Positions 34,633-43,386 of a stretch of DNA of 64,000 nt are shown in pieces; the stretch's first letter is position 1, and every line of letters begins with the position of its first letter. The stretch is from Pseudaminobacter sp047739745 (GTDB lineage Bacteria; Pseudomonadota; Alphaproteobacteria; Rhizobiales; Rhizobiaceae): contig NZ_JBLLVA010000020.1 in NCBI RefSeq assembly GCF_047739745.1, forward strand, positions 33,285-97,284, written 5' to 3'. Under the pieces are notes generated by a model that saw only the letters and a list, made by a program, of their open reading frames with translations, was not told where the DNA came from and ran no database searches. A program made the translations under genes and the position numbers.

Positions 34633-35061
34633 ATGACAGCAAGCATTCAGTCGATCCAGGACGATTTCGCCTTCCTCGATGAGTGGGAAGACCGCTATCG
34701 CTATGTCATTGACTTGGGCGATTCGCTGCCTCCCTTCCCGGATTTTGCGCGCGACAATGCCCACAAGGTTCCCGGCTGTGTCAGCCAGGTCTGGCTGCTC
34801 ACCGATCAGGATGAAGGCGCCGATCCGGTTATCCGCTTCCAAGGCGATTCGGACGCCCACATCGTGCGCGGCCTGGTGGCGATCATGCTTGCCTTGTTCT
34901 CCGGCCGGCGTGCCAGCGATATCCTTGCTACCGACGCGGAAGCCGTCTTGCGTTCGCTCGGTCTTGATGAACATCTCACCCCGCAACGCGCCAACGGGCT
35001 GCGGTCCATGGTCAAGCGCATCAAGCGGGATGCCGAGGTAGCGCTCAAGCAGGACGCTTGA
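34633..35061 (+). CDS. sufE: SufE-family cysteine desulfurase activator
   Basis: 142 residues. SufE accepts sulfur from the desulfurase SufS for Fe-S cluster assembly through a conserved Cys, here Cys49 in KVPGCVSQVW. Other family blocks: FAFLDEWEDRYRYVIDLGDS, HIVRGLVAIMLALFSGRRAS, and GLDEHLTPQRANGLRSMVKR. Length is typical. The other suf genes are not in the window, so it is a detached member. Confidence 0.94.
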   Translation: MTASIQSIQDDFAFLDEWEDRYRYVIDLGDSLPPFPDFARDNAHKVPGCVSQVWLLTDQDEGADPVIRFQGDSDAHIVRGLVAIMLALFSGRRASDILATDAEAVLRSLGLDEHLTPQRANGLRSMVKRIKRDAEVALKQDA

Positions 35062-35073
35062 GCGCAGAGTCAG

Positions 35074-35877
35074 CTAAATTATTTCCGGCCGATAGTCGTC
35101 GCTGCCCCAATGCAGCACCGGCGGCGGCTCGTGGTGACGCGGGGCGGATTGCGGCCGATAGTGGCGACTGAGAACACCGAGCGCGCTTTTCAACACGATC
35201 TTGGCCGACCGAACCGGCCACCCGCGCTCCGACTCCACAAGTTCCAGCCCCTTCAGGAAGCAGCAGACATCGATCAGAACGCCGGACAGTTCCGGTCCGA
35301 CGGCCACGATCGCACGCTCCACGCGCAGTCGCGCTGCAAGTGCCGCATCCGTCAGTTCGACCGCGCCGCCGACACCGCCGCGCCGGCCGGACGCCACGCT
35401 TGCCACCCAATTCGCCCCGAGCCGCGGCATGAGCTGGCCGCGCGTGTAATCCGCTCGCAGCCGCTCTCCCGCCTCGAATTCCGCTCTGGAGAGGAACGGC
35501 GTGCCACCCTTGGACTTCCGCCGCATCAGATGCCCCAGCGGCGATTCTGACAGGTTGACGATCGCCTGAGACATTTCTCCATTCACCTCGAGGGCGATCG
35601 CATCCAGGTCGCGATGATCTTTCGCAGCGTTCCCACGCGACATCGACGCCTTGGCCGCAGCCGACAGCACGATATTTTCGCCTTCACGCATGACAATGCC
35701 GTCGCGCAGCAATTCGACAAGCTGAGCCTGATCCAACGATGTCGTGCGCCCGTTCTTGTCCTCCAGCAGTAGCGTACCGGCAATGGCCCCTTGCCGGACC
35801 CTGCCTGGACCGCCAGCCAGAAAGCGCATGATGCGCAGCCTGGCCTTTCCTGCCTCCGCAAGTCCGCTCATGGTCAC
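35074..35877 (-). CDS. DUF6456 domain protein
   Basis: 267 residues. An N-terminal winged-helix-like part (ARLRIMRFLAGGPGRVRQGA, TTSLDQAQLVELLRDGIVMR) precedes the conserved DUF6456 core with FLSRAEFEAGERLRADYTRG, QLMPRLGANWVAS and LIDVCCFLKGLELVESERGW. It overlaps the DnaA-domain-like regulator gene by four bases, so the two are coupled. A DNA-binding role is likely from the N-terminal fold but no target is known. The family is common in Rhizobiales. Confidence 0.85.
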   Translation of the reverse strand: MTMSGLAEAGKARLRIMRFLAGGPGRVRQGAIAGTLLLEDKNGRTTSLDQAQLVELLRDGIVMREGENIVLSAAAKASMSRGNAAKDHRDLDAIALEVNGEMSQAIVNLSESPLGHLMRRKSKGGTPFLSRAEFEAGERLRADYTRGQLMPRLGANWVASVASGRRGGVGGAVELTDAALAARLRVERAIVAVGPELSGVLIDVCCFLKGLELVESERGWPVRSAKIVLKSALGVLSRHYRPQSAPRHHEPPPVLHWGSDDYRPEII

Positions 35878-36290
35878 AAGCCCAACCGGTCGCGGAATGC
35901 GGCCATCGCGACACGCTCGGTCATCACTACGACACGATCGAAGTCCTCATCGTCGCGCATGTCCTCGATCAGATGGCAGGCATGCACGACCGTGGTGCGA
36001 TCTCGCCCGAACCCTCGTCCCACGTCCGCCATGCTCACGCCCAGCACGACATGGGTCACATACATCGCGATCTGTCGCACACGCGAGACGTCGAGCCCGG
36101 TTCTGCCGGGCCTGCGCAACTCCTTGCCTGAAACGTTGAACAGTGCCGAAACGATATCCATCATGCATTCGCAGACTTCGACGGCACGTTCACCGCGTAC
36201 ACCGCCGCCCTCCCTTGTCGCGGAAGACGACGCCACTGGTTTCGCTGAAATGTCGGCGTCCTGCGAATATTTTCTGGATGCTGTAGCCAT
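35874..36290 (-). CDS. Stand-alone DnaA domain-IV-like DNA-binding protein
   Basis: 138 residues (start MATASRKYSQDADISAKPVA at 36290; a frame to 36347 also exists). The C-terminal ~80 residues match domain IV of DnaA: SRVRQIAMYVTHVVLGVSMA, then DVGRGFGRDRTTVVHACHLI with the DnaA signature RDRTTVVHAC that reads DnaA boxes, then a helix with EDMRDDEDFD. It has no AAA+ ATPase part. It could bind DnaA-box-like sites without acting as an initiator. It is followed, with a four-base overlap, by the DUF6456 gene. Confidence 0.85.
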   Translation of the reverse strand: MATASRKYSQDADISAKPVASSSATREGGGVRGERAVEVCECMMDIVSALFNVSGKELRRPGRTGLDVSRVRQIAMYVTHVVLGVSMADVGRGFGRDRTTVVHACHLIEDMRDDEDFDRVVVMTERVAMAAFRDRLGL

Positions 36291-36516
36291 CGCGTGTACT
36301 GAACTCTGCCCTCCACAGAAATAGGAATAAGTTCTTATATTGCACAATGGCTAACATGTGAACAAAGGACGAACGATTTCCCCAGATCGTGATCGTTAAT
36401 TTATTGATAACAAACGACATCTCCGCAGGGCGGATGCGTTTTCGCGCTCACTTCGTCCCCGCCCCGAGACCGCATTCGATAGTGCCGGCATCACCACAAT
36501 GGGGTTCCCACCTACG

Positions 36517-36819
36517 ATGAATGACATACGCGCCGAATCCGCAGCGTTCAAAACCCGCCTATCCGCAGAAGCCGCGAATGCACGACAGATGGCTGCGCTG
36601 CAGCTCGCCTGCGGTATCGATCTTTCAGCGGCACTTGCCGCCGGCGAGGAGGAAAGATCGAAACTCGTCACGCGGCTCCAGCGCGCAATCGAGCGGGAGC
36701 GGCTGAAAGGCCTGCGACGTCATTGGAGTTATGACCTTAACCGACACATAGCCCTGAAGCAGTTGCTGGATCGCCTGGTCTCCCGTGGGCGGCCACAGGC
36801 TGAAGGCGGTTGCGCCTAA
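36517..36819 (+). CDS. Conserved hypothetical protein upstream of mucR
   Basis: 100 residues from MNDIRAESAAFKTRLSAEAA (an in-frame ATG at 36499 would add six). All-helical and charged: NARQMAALQLACGIDLSAAL, EEERSKLVTRLQRAIERERL, KGLRRHWSYDLNRHIALKQL. No signal or membrane segment. I recognise it as a Rhizobiales family often next to mucR, but I know of no function. It converges on mucR with hairpins between. Confidence 0.75.
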   Translation: MNDIRAESAAFKTRLSAEAANARQMAALQLACGIDLSAALAAGEEERSKLVTRLQRAIERERLKGLRRHWSYDLNRHIALKQLLDRLVSRGRPQAEGGCA

Positions 36820-36837
36820 AAACAGGTGCGCGCACCC

Positions 36838-36861
36838 CTCGCTTTGTGCGCCAAAAGCGAG
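36838..36861. terminator. Hairpin between convergent genes
   Basis: CTCGCTTT/AAAGCGAG (36838-36845 with 36854-36861) with an eight-base loop, 18 bases after the stop of the upstream forward gene. It has no T run, so termination is uncertain. Confidence 0.4.
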
Positions 36862-36882
36862 CCGCCGCCCGAAAAATGGCGT

Positions 36883-36914
36883 TCACAAAAGCAGAACGGC
36901 GCCCGAAGGCGCCG
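36883..36914 (-). terminator. Intrinsic terminator of mucR with TTCG loop
   Basis: On the minus strand CGGCGCC-TTCG-GGCGCCG (36914-36897), a seven-base-pair stem closed by a very stable UUCG tetraloop, is followed by TTCTGCTTTT. It lies 24 bases after the mucR stop. Confidence 0.8.
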
Positions 36915-36938
36915 CAATATGCTCCTTGGCCCGGTCGA

Positions 36939-37364
36939 TCACCTGCCGGCGCGTTTACGGCCAAGCCCCATCTTCTTGGCGAGTTGCGAACGCGCCTGAG
37001 CATAGTTCGGCGCCACCATCGGATAGTTCGCGTCAAGGCCCCACTTCTCGCGATACTGATCGGGCGACAAGCCGTAGTGCGTCATCAGGTGACGCTTCAG
37101 CGACTTGAACTTCTTCCCGTCCTCGAGACAGACGATGTAATCGTCGTGAACGGACCGCTTCGGGTTTATCGCCGGCTTCTGTTTGTCCGCCGGCGGCTGC
37201 TCAGGGGCGCCACCGATGCGTCCAAGCGCTGCATGCACATCCGCGATCAGATTCGGCAGTTCTCCGACGGGCACCGGATTGTTGCTGACATAGGCGGCGA
37301 CGACGTCGGCCGTCAGTTCAATCAGCATATCGTGAGTTCTGCTTGGTGTTTCGACAGCGTCCAT
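36939..37364 (-). CDS. mucR: MucR/Ros-family zinc-finger transcriptional regulator
   Basis: 141 residues. The N-terminal oligomerisation part (LIELTADVVAAYVSNNPVPV, GELPNLIADVHAALGRIG) is followed by the Ros-type zinc finger VCLEDGKKFKSLKRHLMTHY, in which a Cys, an Asp and two His residues bind zinc, and by the conserved GLSPDQYREKWGLDANYPMV. MucR proteins are H-NS-like repressors that bind AT-rich DNA and control exopolysaccharide, motility and cell-cycle genes. The upstream region is AT-rich for this genome, which fits autoregulation. Confidence 0.95.
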   Translation of the reverse strand: MDAVETPSRTHDMLIELTADVVAAYVSNNPVPVGELPNLIADVHAALGRIGGAPEQPPADKQKPAINPKRSVHDDYIVCLEDGKKFKSLKRHLMTHYGLSPDQYREKWGLDANYPMVAPNYAQARSQLAKKMGLGRKRAGR

Positions 37365-37821
37365 AGTCGTTCAGGCCCAACGTAAATTCGAGTAGCGCCC
37401 CCTGCGGCGCATCATGATTTGCAGGAGTTAGCCACGTTATCGTAGCTCGCTACATTCCTATACCGTTAAAGTAAGTCAATTCAATAGTTTTTTATAAAAT
37501 GAAACAGTTATCAGTCATTCCAGTTATTACAAGCACCTATTTTCGGACTATCGTCTCATCCACCTCCGTTCTACGTTGACTGCAACAACATGTCGCGTGT
37601 AGCTCCGTAGGATTACATCCTTTTATCTTCTCTAAATCAACCCTGAGTAGTCCTTTTAAAGCGCAGGGCTGTATCGCATCAGTACACGCTTTATCAAGCC
37701 CCATGGCTGCCGTCGATGCCGAGGCACGCACGATCGAGCCGGAACGGTGCCAAAACCTCTTGAACCCGAAAGATGCTCGTGTTCATTCGGCACTCGACAA
37801 CCCTATTCAAGCGAGGCGACG
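37365..37821. other. AT-rich intergenic region upstream of mucR and the oligopeptidase gene
   Basis: 457 bases between divergent genes. The part at about 37430-37510 is markedly AT-rich (runs such as CAATAGTTTTTTATAAAATG). MucR binds AT-rich tracts with T-A steps, so this is a likely autoregulatory target. A 64-codon minus-strand frame (37537-37731) has no family features and was not called. Confidence 0.6.
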
Positions 37822-39936
37822 ATGACCCGAGCCGGAACATTTCCTGATATCGAGAGCCCCAGGAGCGAGGAGCGCCCGACAACCGACACGCGTCACGGCG
37901 TCACTCGAACGGACGAGTTCTCCTGGTTGCGGGCTGAAAACTGGCAGGACGTATTCCGCGATCCCTCGCTTCTGGATGCCGCCATCCGCAGCCACCTCGA
38001 AGCTGAAAATGCCTACCAGACGGCCCTCATGGCCGACACCGTCGACCTTCAGAAACGGCTGTTCCAGGAAATGAAAGGCCGAATCAAGGAGGATGACTCT
38101 TCGGTGCCGATGAAGGATGGCCCATTCGCATATGGCTCCTCCTTCAAGAAGGGTGGCGAGCAGCCTCGCTTTTTCCGCACTCCACGCGACGGCGGCACGC
38201 AGCAAATCATACTCGACGGCGATGCCGAAGCCGAAGGCAAAGCGTATTTTCGCATCGGCGGCGTCGATCATTCATCCGATCACAAGCGCCTGGTCTGGGC
38301 CTTCGACGACAAGGGTTCGGAATTCTACACGCTGCACGTTCGCGACCTCGCGGATGGCAAGGACTTGGCCGACGTGGTGCCCGATACCGGAGGTTCCGGC
38401 GTCTGGAATGCCGCCAATGATGGCTTTCTCTACACAAGGCTCGACCAGAACCACCGGCCGTCGAAGATCCTGTTCCACAAGCTCGGCGCCGATCACGCCA
38501 ATGACCGACTGGTCTATGAAGAAACCGATCCCGGTTTCTTCATGAATGTCAGCGGCTCGCGGCGCAACGACTGGATTTTCATCGGTATCAATGATCACGA
38601 GACCTCCGAATACCGGCTGCTGCGCACTGCTGACCCCTTGGCCGAGCCGCATCTGGTCGCCGCTCGTGAAACCGGGCTGCAATATGATCTCGAGGAAGGC
38701 GGCGACATCTTCTTCATCCTGACCAATGCCGATGGCGCCAAGGATTTCAAGATCATGACCGCGCCGGTCGGCGCACCCGGCCGGGCCAATTGGAAAGAGC
38801 TGGTCGCCCATGAACCCGGCCGCCTCATCCTTTCCGTCATGGGTTTTCAGGACTTCATGGTGCGCCTCGAACGCAAGGACGGCCTGCCGCGCATCGTCAT
38901 CCACGACCGCGCCACGGCTGAAGAACACCTGATCTCGTTCGAGGAGGAGGCGTTTTCGCTCGGCCTTGCCGGCTCCTACGAATATGACACCGATACGATT
39001 CGCTTCTCATATTCGTCGATGACGACGCCGAGCCAGCTTTTCGACTACAATATGCGCACGCGCGAGCGTGTGCTGCTCAAGACTCAGGAAGTGCCTTCCG
39101 GCCACGATCCCGCCCGCTATGTGACGCGTCGTCTGATGGCTCCGTCGCATGATGGCGAACTGGTGCCGATTTCGCTCATCCATCACCGCGACACCCCGCT
39201 CGATGGTTCGGCGCCTTGCCTGCTTTACGGCTACGGTTCTTACGGAATCACCATCCCGGCGGGCTTCAACACCAATTGCCTGTCCCTGGTCGATCGCGGT
39301 TTCGTCTATGCAATTGCCCACATCCGTGGCGGCAAGGACAAGGGCTATGCTTGGTATGAGGACGGCAAGCGGGAAAAGAAGACCAACACATTCCTAGATT
39401 TCATCGCCGCGGCGCGCCACCTCGCCGGCGAGCATTACACCGCTCACGATCGTATCGTCGCCCAGGGAGGCTCGGCCGGCGGCATGCTCATGGGGGCGGT
39501 CGCCAATATGGCGCCGGAAGCATTCGGGGGGATCGTGGCGGAAGTTCCTTTCGTCGACGTACTGACGACGATGCTCGACGACACACTGCCACTGACGCCG
39601 CCGGAATGGCCCGAATGGGGCAACCCGATCACCTCCGAAGCGGACTACAAGACCATTGCCGCCTATTCGCCCTATGACAATGTGGCGCCACGCTCCTATC
39701 CGCCTATCCTTGCGGTTGCCGGCCTCACCGACCCGCGCGTCACTTATTGGGAGCCGGCGAAATGGGTGGCGCGGCTGCGCAAGCTCAAGCTGGACAACCA
39801 TCCGGTCCTGTTCAAAATCAACATGGATGCCGGCCATGCCGGTGCATCAGGCCGATTTTCCCGGCTTGAGGAGATCGCCTTCACTTATGCTTTCGCGCTG
39901 AAAGTCACCGGCAAGGCATCGGCCGATCCGGCTTGA
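37822..39936 (+). CDS. ptrB: Oligopeptidase B (S9A prolyl oligopeptidase family)
   Basis: 704 residues. The beta-propeller occupies about residues 1-420 and the alpha/beta-hydrolase domain the rest. The nucleophile is Ser551 in AQGGSAGGMLMG; catalytic Asp lies near GLTDPRVTYWEPAKW and catalytic His in NMDAGHAGASGRF. Family blocks IAHIRGGKDKGYAWYEDGKR and EVPFVDVLTTMLDDTLPLT are present. It cleaves short peptides after basic residues in the cytoplasm. A GAGG ribosome site lies about 6 bases before the chosen ATG; an upstream in-frame start at 37747 is not supported. Confidence 0.92.
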   Translation: MTRAGTFPDIESPRSEERPTTDTRHGVTRTDEFSWLRAENWQDVFRDPSLLDAAIRSHLEAENAYQTALMADTVDLQKRLFQEMKGRIKEDDSSVPMKDGPFAYGSSFKKGGEQPRFFRTPRDGGTQQIILDGDAEAEGKAYFRIGGVDHSSDHKRLVWAFDDKGSEFYTLHVRDLADGKDLADVVPDTGGSGVWNAANDGFLYTRLDQNHRPSKILFHKLGADHANDRLVYEETDPGFFMNVSGSRRNDWIFIGINDHETSEYRLLRTADPLAEPHLVAARETGLQYDLEEGGDIFFILTNADGAKDFKIMTAPVGAPGRANWKELVAHEPGRLILSVMGFQDFMVRLERKDGLPRIVIHDRATAEEHLISFEEEAFSLGLAGSYEYDTDTIRFSYSSMTTPSQLFDYNMRTRERVLLKTQEVPSGHDPARYVTRRLMAPSHDGELVPISLIHHRDTPLDGSAPCLLYGYGSYGITIPAGFNTNCLSLVDRGFVYAIAHIRGGKDKGYAWYEDGKREKKTNTFLDFIAAARHLAGEHYTAHDRIVAQGGSAGGMLMGAVANMAPEAFGGIVAEVPFVDVLTTMLDDTLPLTPPEWPEWGNPITSEADYKTIAAYSPYDNVAPRSYPPILAVAGLTDPRVTYWEPAKWVARLRKLKLDNHPVLFKINMDAGHAGASGRFSRLEEIAFTYAFALKVTGKASADPA

Positions 39937-39955
39937 CCATCGCATCCCTGTGCGA

Positions 39956-40906
39956 TCAGCTTTCCGGCTGATTGCGCGGCGGATATCCGTTCGGATGCGG
40001 GGGAACTGCCTTCAGGTAAGCGGCGATTGCCTGGCGGTCTTCGGCGCTAAGCTTCGCCATGTTCTTTTGCACCTCGACCATCGAGCCTCCGACCGAATCG
40101 AAGTCCGGCGTGAAACCGGTTTCGAGATAGCCGGCGATGTCGGCCTCTGACCATGAGCCGATGCCACCCTCGCCCGAGGTAATGTTGGGGACGACGCCCT
40201 CCCCTTCGGCAGCGACCGCTCCCGCCAGCCACCGGCTTTCGTCGGTTCCGCCGATAAATCCGCGCGGACTGTGGCATTCGCCGCAATGGCCCGGCCCCTC
40301 GACCAGATACCGGCCGAGGCGCTCGGGCTCGGATGCCGCCTCACCGAGCGCGATCACAGGCGCGCTGTCGACATAGAGCAACTTCCACAGCCCGATGCCG
40401 CGACGAATATTGAACGGAAAGGACAGCTCGTGATCGGGCGCCTTCCCGGACACCGCCGGCAGCGTCTTCATGAAAGCGAAGAGATCGGCAACATCGGCAG
40501 GCTGCATCCGCGCATAGGAGGGGTAAGGAAACGCCGGATAATAGTGCCTCCCTGCAGGAGAAACCCCCTTTAGCACCGCATTGGCGAAATCCGCCTCGGA
40601 CCAGCCGCCAATGCCGTCCTCAACGTCCTGCGAGATGTTAGGCGCAACGAAGACGCCGAACGACGTCTTCAATTCGACGCCGCCGACGAGTTCGAGTTGC
40701 GCAGCACCTTGCGATTTCGGCCGCGCGTGACAGGATGCGCAGCCGCCAGCCCAGAACATTCGCTCGCCCTTGACCGGATCGCCGGGGCCAAGCGCTGCCA
40801 CCGCCTCGCCGTCGAGCCATGTCGGCGAGGTCAGCCCCCACAGGGCGGCTGCGCTTACGCCGCACAGCGCAATGGCTGCGAGGCTGAGTTTCCGGAACAT
40901 GCTCAT
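39956..40906 (-). CDS. Di-haem cytochrome c
   Basis: 316 residues, starting MSMFRKLSLAAIALCGVSAA, with an N-terminal signal anchor (about 5-26). Two haem c sites, CASCH (in FWAGGCASCHARPKSQG) and CGECH (in GPGHCGECHSPRGF), give a di-haem protein. Each domain has a likely Met ligand further on (SYARMQPADVADLF and GSMVEVQKNMAKL). It is 17 bases after the cytochrome c' gene, so the two are one operon, probably an electron-transfer pair in the periplasm. Its partner dehydrogenase is not in view. An alternative start is 40900. Confidence 0.88.
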   Translation of the reverse strand: MSMFRKLSLAAIALCGVSAAALWGLTSPTWLDGEAVAALGPGDPVKGERMFWAGGCASCHARPKSQGAAQLELVGGVELKTSFGVFVAPNISQDVEDGIGGWSEADFANAVLKGVSPAGRHYYPAFPYPSYARMQPADVADLFAFMKTLPAVSGKAPDHELSFPFNIRRGIGLWKLLYVDSAPVIALGEAASEPERLGRYLVEGPGHCGECHSPRGFIGGTDESRWLAGAVAAEGEGVVPNITSGEGGIGSWSEADIAGYLETGFTPDFDSVGGSMVEVQKNMAKLSAEDRQAIAAYLKAVPPHPNGYPPRNQPES

Positions 40907-40923
40907 TGGCTGGGGTCGAGAAT

Positions 40924-41364
40924 TTAGCTCTTCTTGATGCGGAAGGTCTCGTGGCAGCCGCCGCAATTGGCCGCAACCTTGCCGAATTCAACCTTGAGCG
41001 CCTCAAGGTCAGCGGGCGCTGCCACGACCGCCGCAGCGGCGTCGGCTCTGAACTTGTCGACCTTTGCCTGGAAGCCGGCCATGTCTTCCCAGATCTTCGG
41101 CGAAGCTTCCGTCTTGCCGCCGGTCTCGCTTCCCTTCGGGAACAATGCCGCGACATCGATCTTCTGCGCATCTTCGCTCAGCGTCTCCAGCGCATCAAGC
41201 GCGGCTGCGGCGTCAAAAGGCTTTTCGCCCTTGACCATGGGCGCGATCACGCCGACGGCCTTGCCGTTTGCCTTCATGATCGCCTTGCGGTCGGCAATCG
41301 GGTCGGCAAATGCGGCAGAGCCTGCTAACGCCAGGGCGGAGACAGCTAGTATGAGTTTTTTCAT
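40924..41364 (-). CDS. Class II cytochrome c (c'/c-556 type)
   Basis: 146 residues with a signal peptide (MKKLILAVSALALAGSAAFA-D) and a four-helix bundle ending in the single haem motif CGGCHETFRIKKS near the C-terminus, diagnostic of class II cytochromes. The GGAGG ribosome site 8 bases before the ATG fixes the start; a 265-residue frame begins far upstream but has no support. Periplasmic; it shares an operon with the di-haem cytochrome. Possible roles are electron transfer or gas binding. Confidence 0.92.
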   Translation of the reverse strand: MKKLILAVSALALAGSAAFADPIADRKAIMKANGKAVGVIAPMVKGEKPFDAAAALDALETLSEDAQKIDVAALFPKGSETGGKTEASPKIWEDMAGFQAKVDKFRADAAAAVVAAPADLEALKVEFGKVAANCGGCHETFRIKKS

Positions 41365-41546
41365 GAAATGACCTCCGGATTGCAATGATTTTGCCTGGCG
41401 CATTTCGCGTTGGACAAGGGGCCCCGAACCTCCGATCTCATAACGCATGGCGAACCAGGCAAGCGAACGGAAGATGGCCGAAAAACCGTTCATGTTCTCC
41501 TCACCATTGCGTGAGGAAGTCGTGATTCCAGCCTTGTAATAACATG

Positions 41547-41573
41547 CAAAAAACCCCGGACAAGCCGGGGTTT
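41547..41573 (-). terminator. Intrinsic terminator of the superoxide dismutase gene
   Basis: On the minus strand AAACCCCGG-CTTGT-CCGGGGTTT, a nine-base-pair stem with a five-base loop, followed by more T residues. It begins 27 bases after the sodB stop. Confidence 0.88.
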
Positions 41574-41600
41574 CGTTGATCGAGCTGGGCTCGCCGTGTG

Positions 41601-42203
41601 TCAGGCTTTCGCCTTCTCGTAGAGTTCGAGCACGTAGTCCCAGTTGATGAGATTGTCGACGAACGCCTCGAGATATTTCGGGCGAGCGTTGCGGTAGTCG
41701 ATGTAGTACGAATGTTCCCACACATCGACGCCCAAAATCGGCGCGGCGCCATGCACGAGCGGGTTTTCACCGTTCGGCGTCTTCGAGATTGCCAGCTTGC
41801 CGTCCTTCACCGAAAGCCAGGCCCAGCCCGAGCCGAACTGCGTCGTACCGGCGGCAATGAAATCGGCTTTGAACTTGTCATAGCCGCCAAGATCGCTGTC
41901 GACCGCCTTTTGAAGCGCGCCGGGCAGCTTGTTGCCGCCGCCGCCCTTCTTCATCCACTTCCAGAAATGGACGTGATTGTAGTGCTGGGCCGCGTTGTTG
42001 AAGAGACCGGCGTTCTTGCCGAAGGACTGCTTCACCACTTCCTCGAGCGACAGCTTGTCCATACCGGCTTCGGCGGCGAGCTTGTTGCCGTTGTCGACAT
42101 AGGCCTTGTGATGCTTGTCGTGGTGATATTCCAGCGTCTCCTTGGACATATAAGGCTGCAACGCCTCGTAATCGTAGGGCAAAGAAGGCAGTTCAAAGGC
42201 CAT
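41601..42203 (-). CDS. sodB: Superoxide dismutase, Fe/Mn family (SodB type)
   Basis: 200 residues. Metal ligands: the first His in YHHDKHHKAYVDNGN, the second in AAQHYNHVHFWKWM, and the Asp and His in ILGVDVWEHSYYIDYRNAR. The C-terminal GWAWLSVKDGKLAI is conserved. The start at 42203 (MAFELPSLPYDYEAL) is set by an AAGGAG ribosome site; an ATG nine bases earlier is too close to it. Cytoplasmic; converts superoxide to hydrogen peroxide and oxygen. Iron is likely because of the Ala-Gln-His block; metal choice is not proven. Confidence 0.95.
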   Translation of the reverse strand: MAFELPSLPYDYEALQPYMSKETLEYHHDKHHKAYVDNGNKLAAEAGMDKLSLEEVVKQSFGKNAGLFNNAAQHYNHVHFWKWMKKGGGGNKLPGALQKAVDSDLGGYDKFKADFIAAGTTQFGSGWAWLSVKDGKLAISKTPNGENPLVHGAAPILGVDVWEHSYYIDYRNARPKYLEAFVDNLINWDYVLELYEKAKA

Positions 42204-42374
42204 GGTCATACTCCTTGGGCTTGGGAAAAATCCGGCACATTCATACCGGACTGACATATGAAGGAATTGTTCACGAACAACCCCCGGAATCGTTATTCTG
42301 TTCCTTCTAAATCAACATGATAGGACTGGTCAGCCGGTTTGCCACCAAAGTCCGACGTTCAGGGAAATAAATTT

Positions 42375-43253
42375 TCAATCCTTTGGCGTCGAATGCGCCC
42401 ACTCCCAATAGAGCTCACGCGCTTTCCGGGCAATCGGACCGGGCTGGATGTCGCGATCTTCCATCTTGATCACCGGCACCACCTTGGAGTGGTTGCCGGT
42501 GGAGAAGATTTCATCTGCCTCCCGGAAATCGCGCACCGTGAGCGTCCTTTCAACTGTGCGGAAGCCGTAATCGGCCAGCAGCGAGATCACGCGCGAGCGC
42601 GTGATCCCGGCAAGAAAGGTTCCGTTTGCGGTCGGCGTCATGACCTGGCCGTCCTTGACCAGGAAAACGTTCGACGAAGCGGTCTCGGCGACATTGCCCA
42701 GCATGTCCAGGACCAGCGCGTTATCGAAACCCCGCATCTTGGCCTCCAGTATCGCTCGGCCATTGTTTGGATAAAGGCATCCCGCCTTGGCGTTGGTCGG
42801 CATCGTCTCGATGGTCGGACGACGAAACGGCGAAACCGCGACCGAAAAGCCGCTCGGCGCGATCATCGGAGCCTCATAGAGGCAGAGACAGAAGCGTGTC
42901 GATGAGGGATCGGCTGGCACGCCCATGTAGCCGCCATGCTCGGCCCAATACATCGGCCGGATATATACTGCGGTGTTGCCGTCGAATTTCTTCAGCCCCT
43001 CCCAGGTCAGGCCGACGATTTCCTCCGGCGCCATGGTCGGCTTCAGGCCGAGCGAAATCGCCGACGCGTTGACGCGCTGCGAGTGCAAATCGAGATCGGG
43101 TGCGACACCTTCGAACCAGCGCGCGCCGTCGAATACGCTGGTGCCGAGCCACATGGCGTGGCTGCGCGGGCCGATCACTGCGACATTGCCTTCGTACCAG
43201 TCACCTTCGACATAGGTCCAGGTTTTGCTCTGAGCTGCCGTTGAAAGTGACAT
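42375..43253 (-). CDS. ilvE: Branched-chain amino acid aminotransferase family (class IV PLP)
   Basis: 292 residues of the class IV aminotransferase fold: GPRSHAMWLGTSVFDGARWF, the Lys in NAKAGCLYPNNGRAILEAKM (likely the pyridoxal-phosphate Schiff base), and LDMLGNVAETASSNVFLVKD. This block is the E-x-x-x-S/G-N motif of these enzymes, and GTFLAGITRSRVISLL follows. It could also be a D-amino-acid transaminase or another class IV member; ilvE-type is favoured by overall length and blocks. Start at 43253 (MSLSTAAQSKTW); a longer frame to 43313 is possible. Confidence 0.88.
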   Translation of the reverse strand: MSLSTAAQSKTWTYVEGDWYEGNVAVIGPRSHAMWLGTSVFDGARWFEGVAPDLDLHSQRVNASAISLGLKPTMAPEEIVGLTWEGLKKFDGNTAVYIRPMYWAEHGGYMGVPADPSSTRFCLCLYEAPMIAPSGFSVAVSPFRRPTIETMPTNAKAGCLYPNNGRAILEAKMRGFDNALVLDMLGNVAETASSNVFLVKDGQVMTPTANGTFLAGITRSRVISLLADYGFRTVERTLTVRDFREADEIFSTGNHSKVVPVIKMEDRDIQPGPIARKARELYWEWAHSTPKD

Positions 43254-43386
43254 GGGTGGTGATCCGGATTGAATGAGACATGCCATCGAAGACGCTTTGC
43301 CTGCGCTCGTCAACCATTCCGGTCGGCGAATCGTTGATGCCAGCCCCCGCGCGCAATAAGGTGATGCGTCACTGTGGAAGAGGGGA

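Noticed and set aside
37537..37731. A 64-codon minus-strand frame upstream of mucR
   Set aside because: Cys-rich translation with no family similarity in an AT-rich regulatory region.
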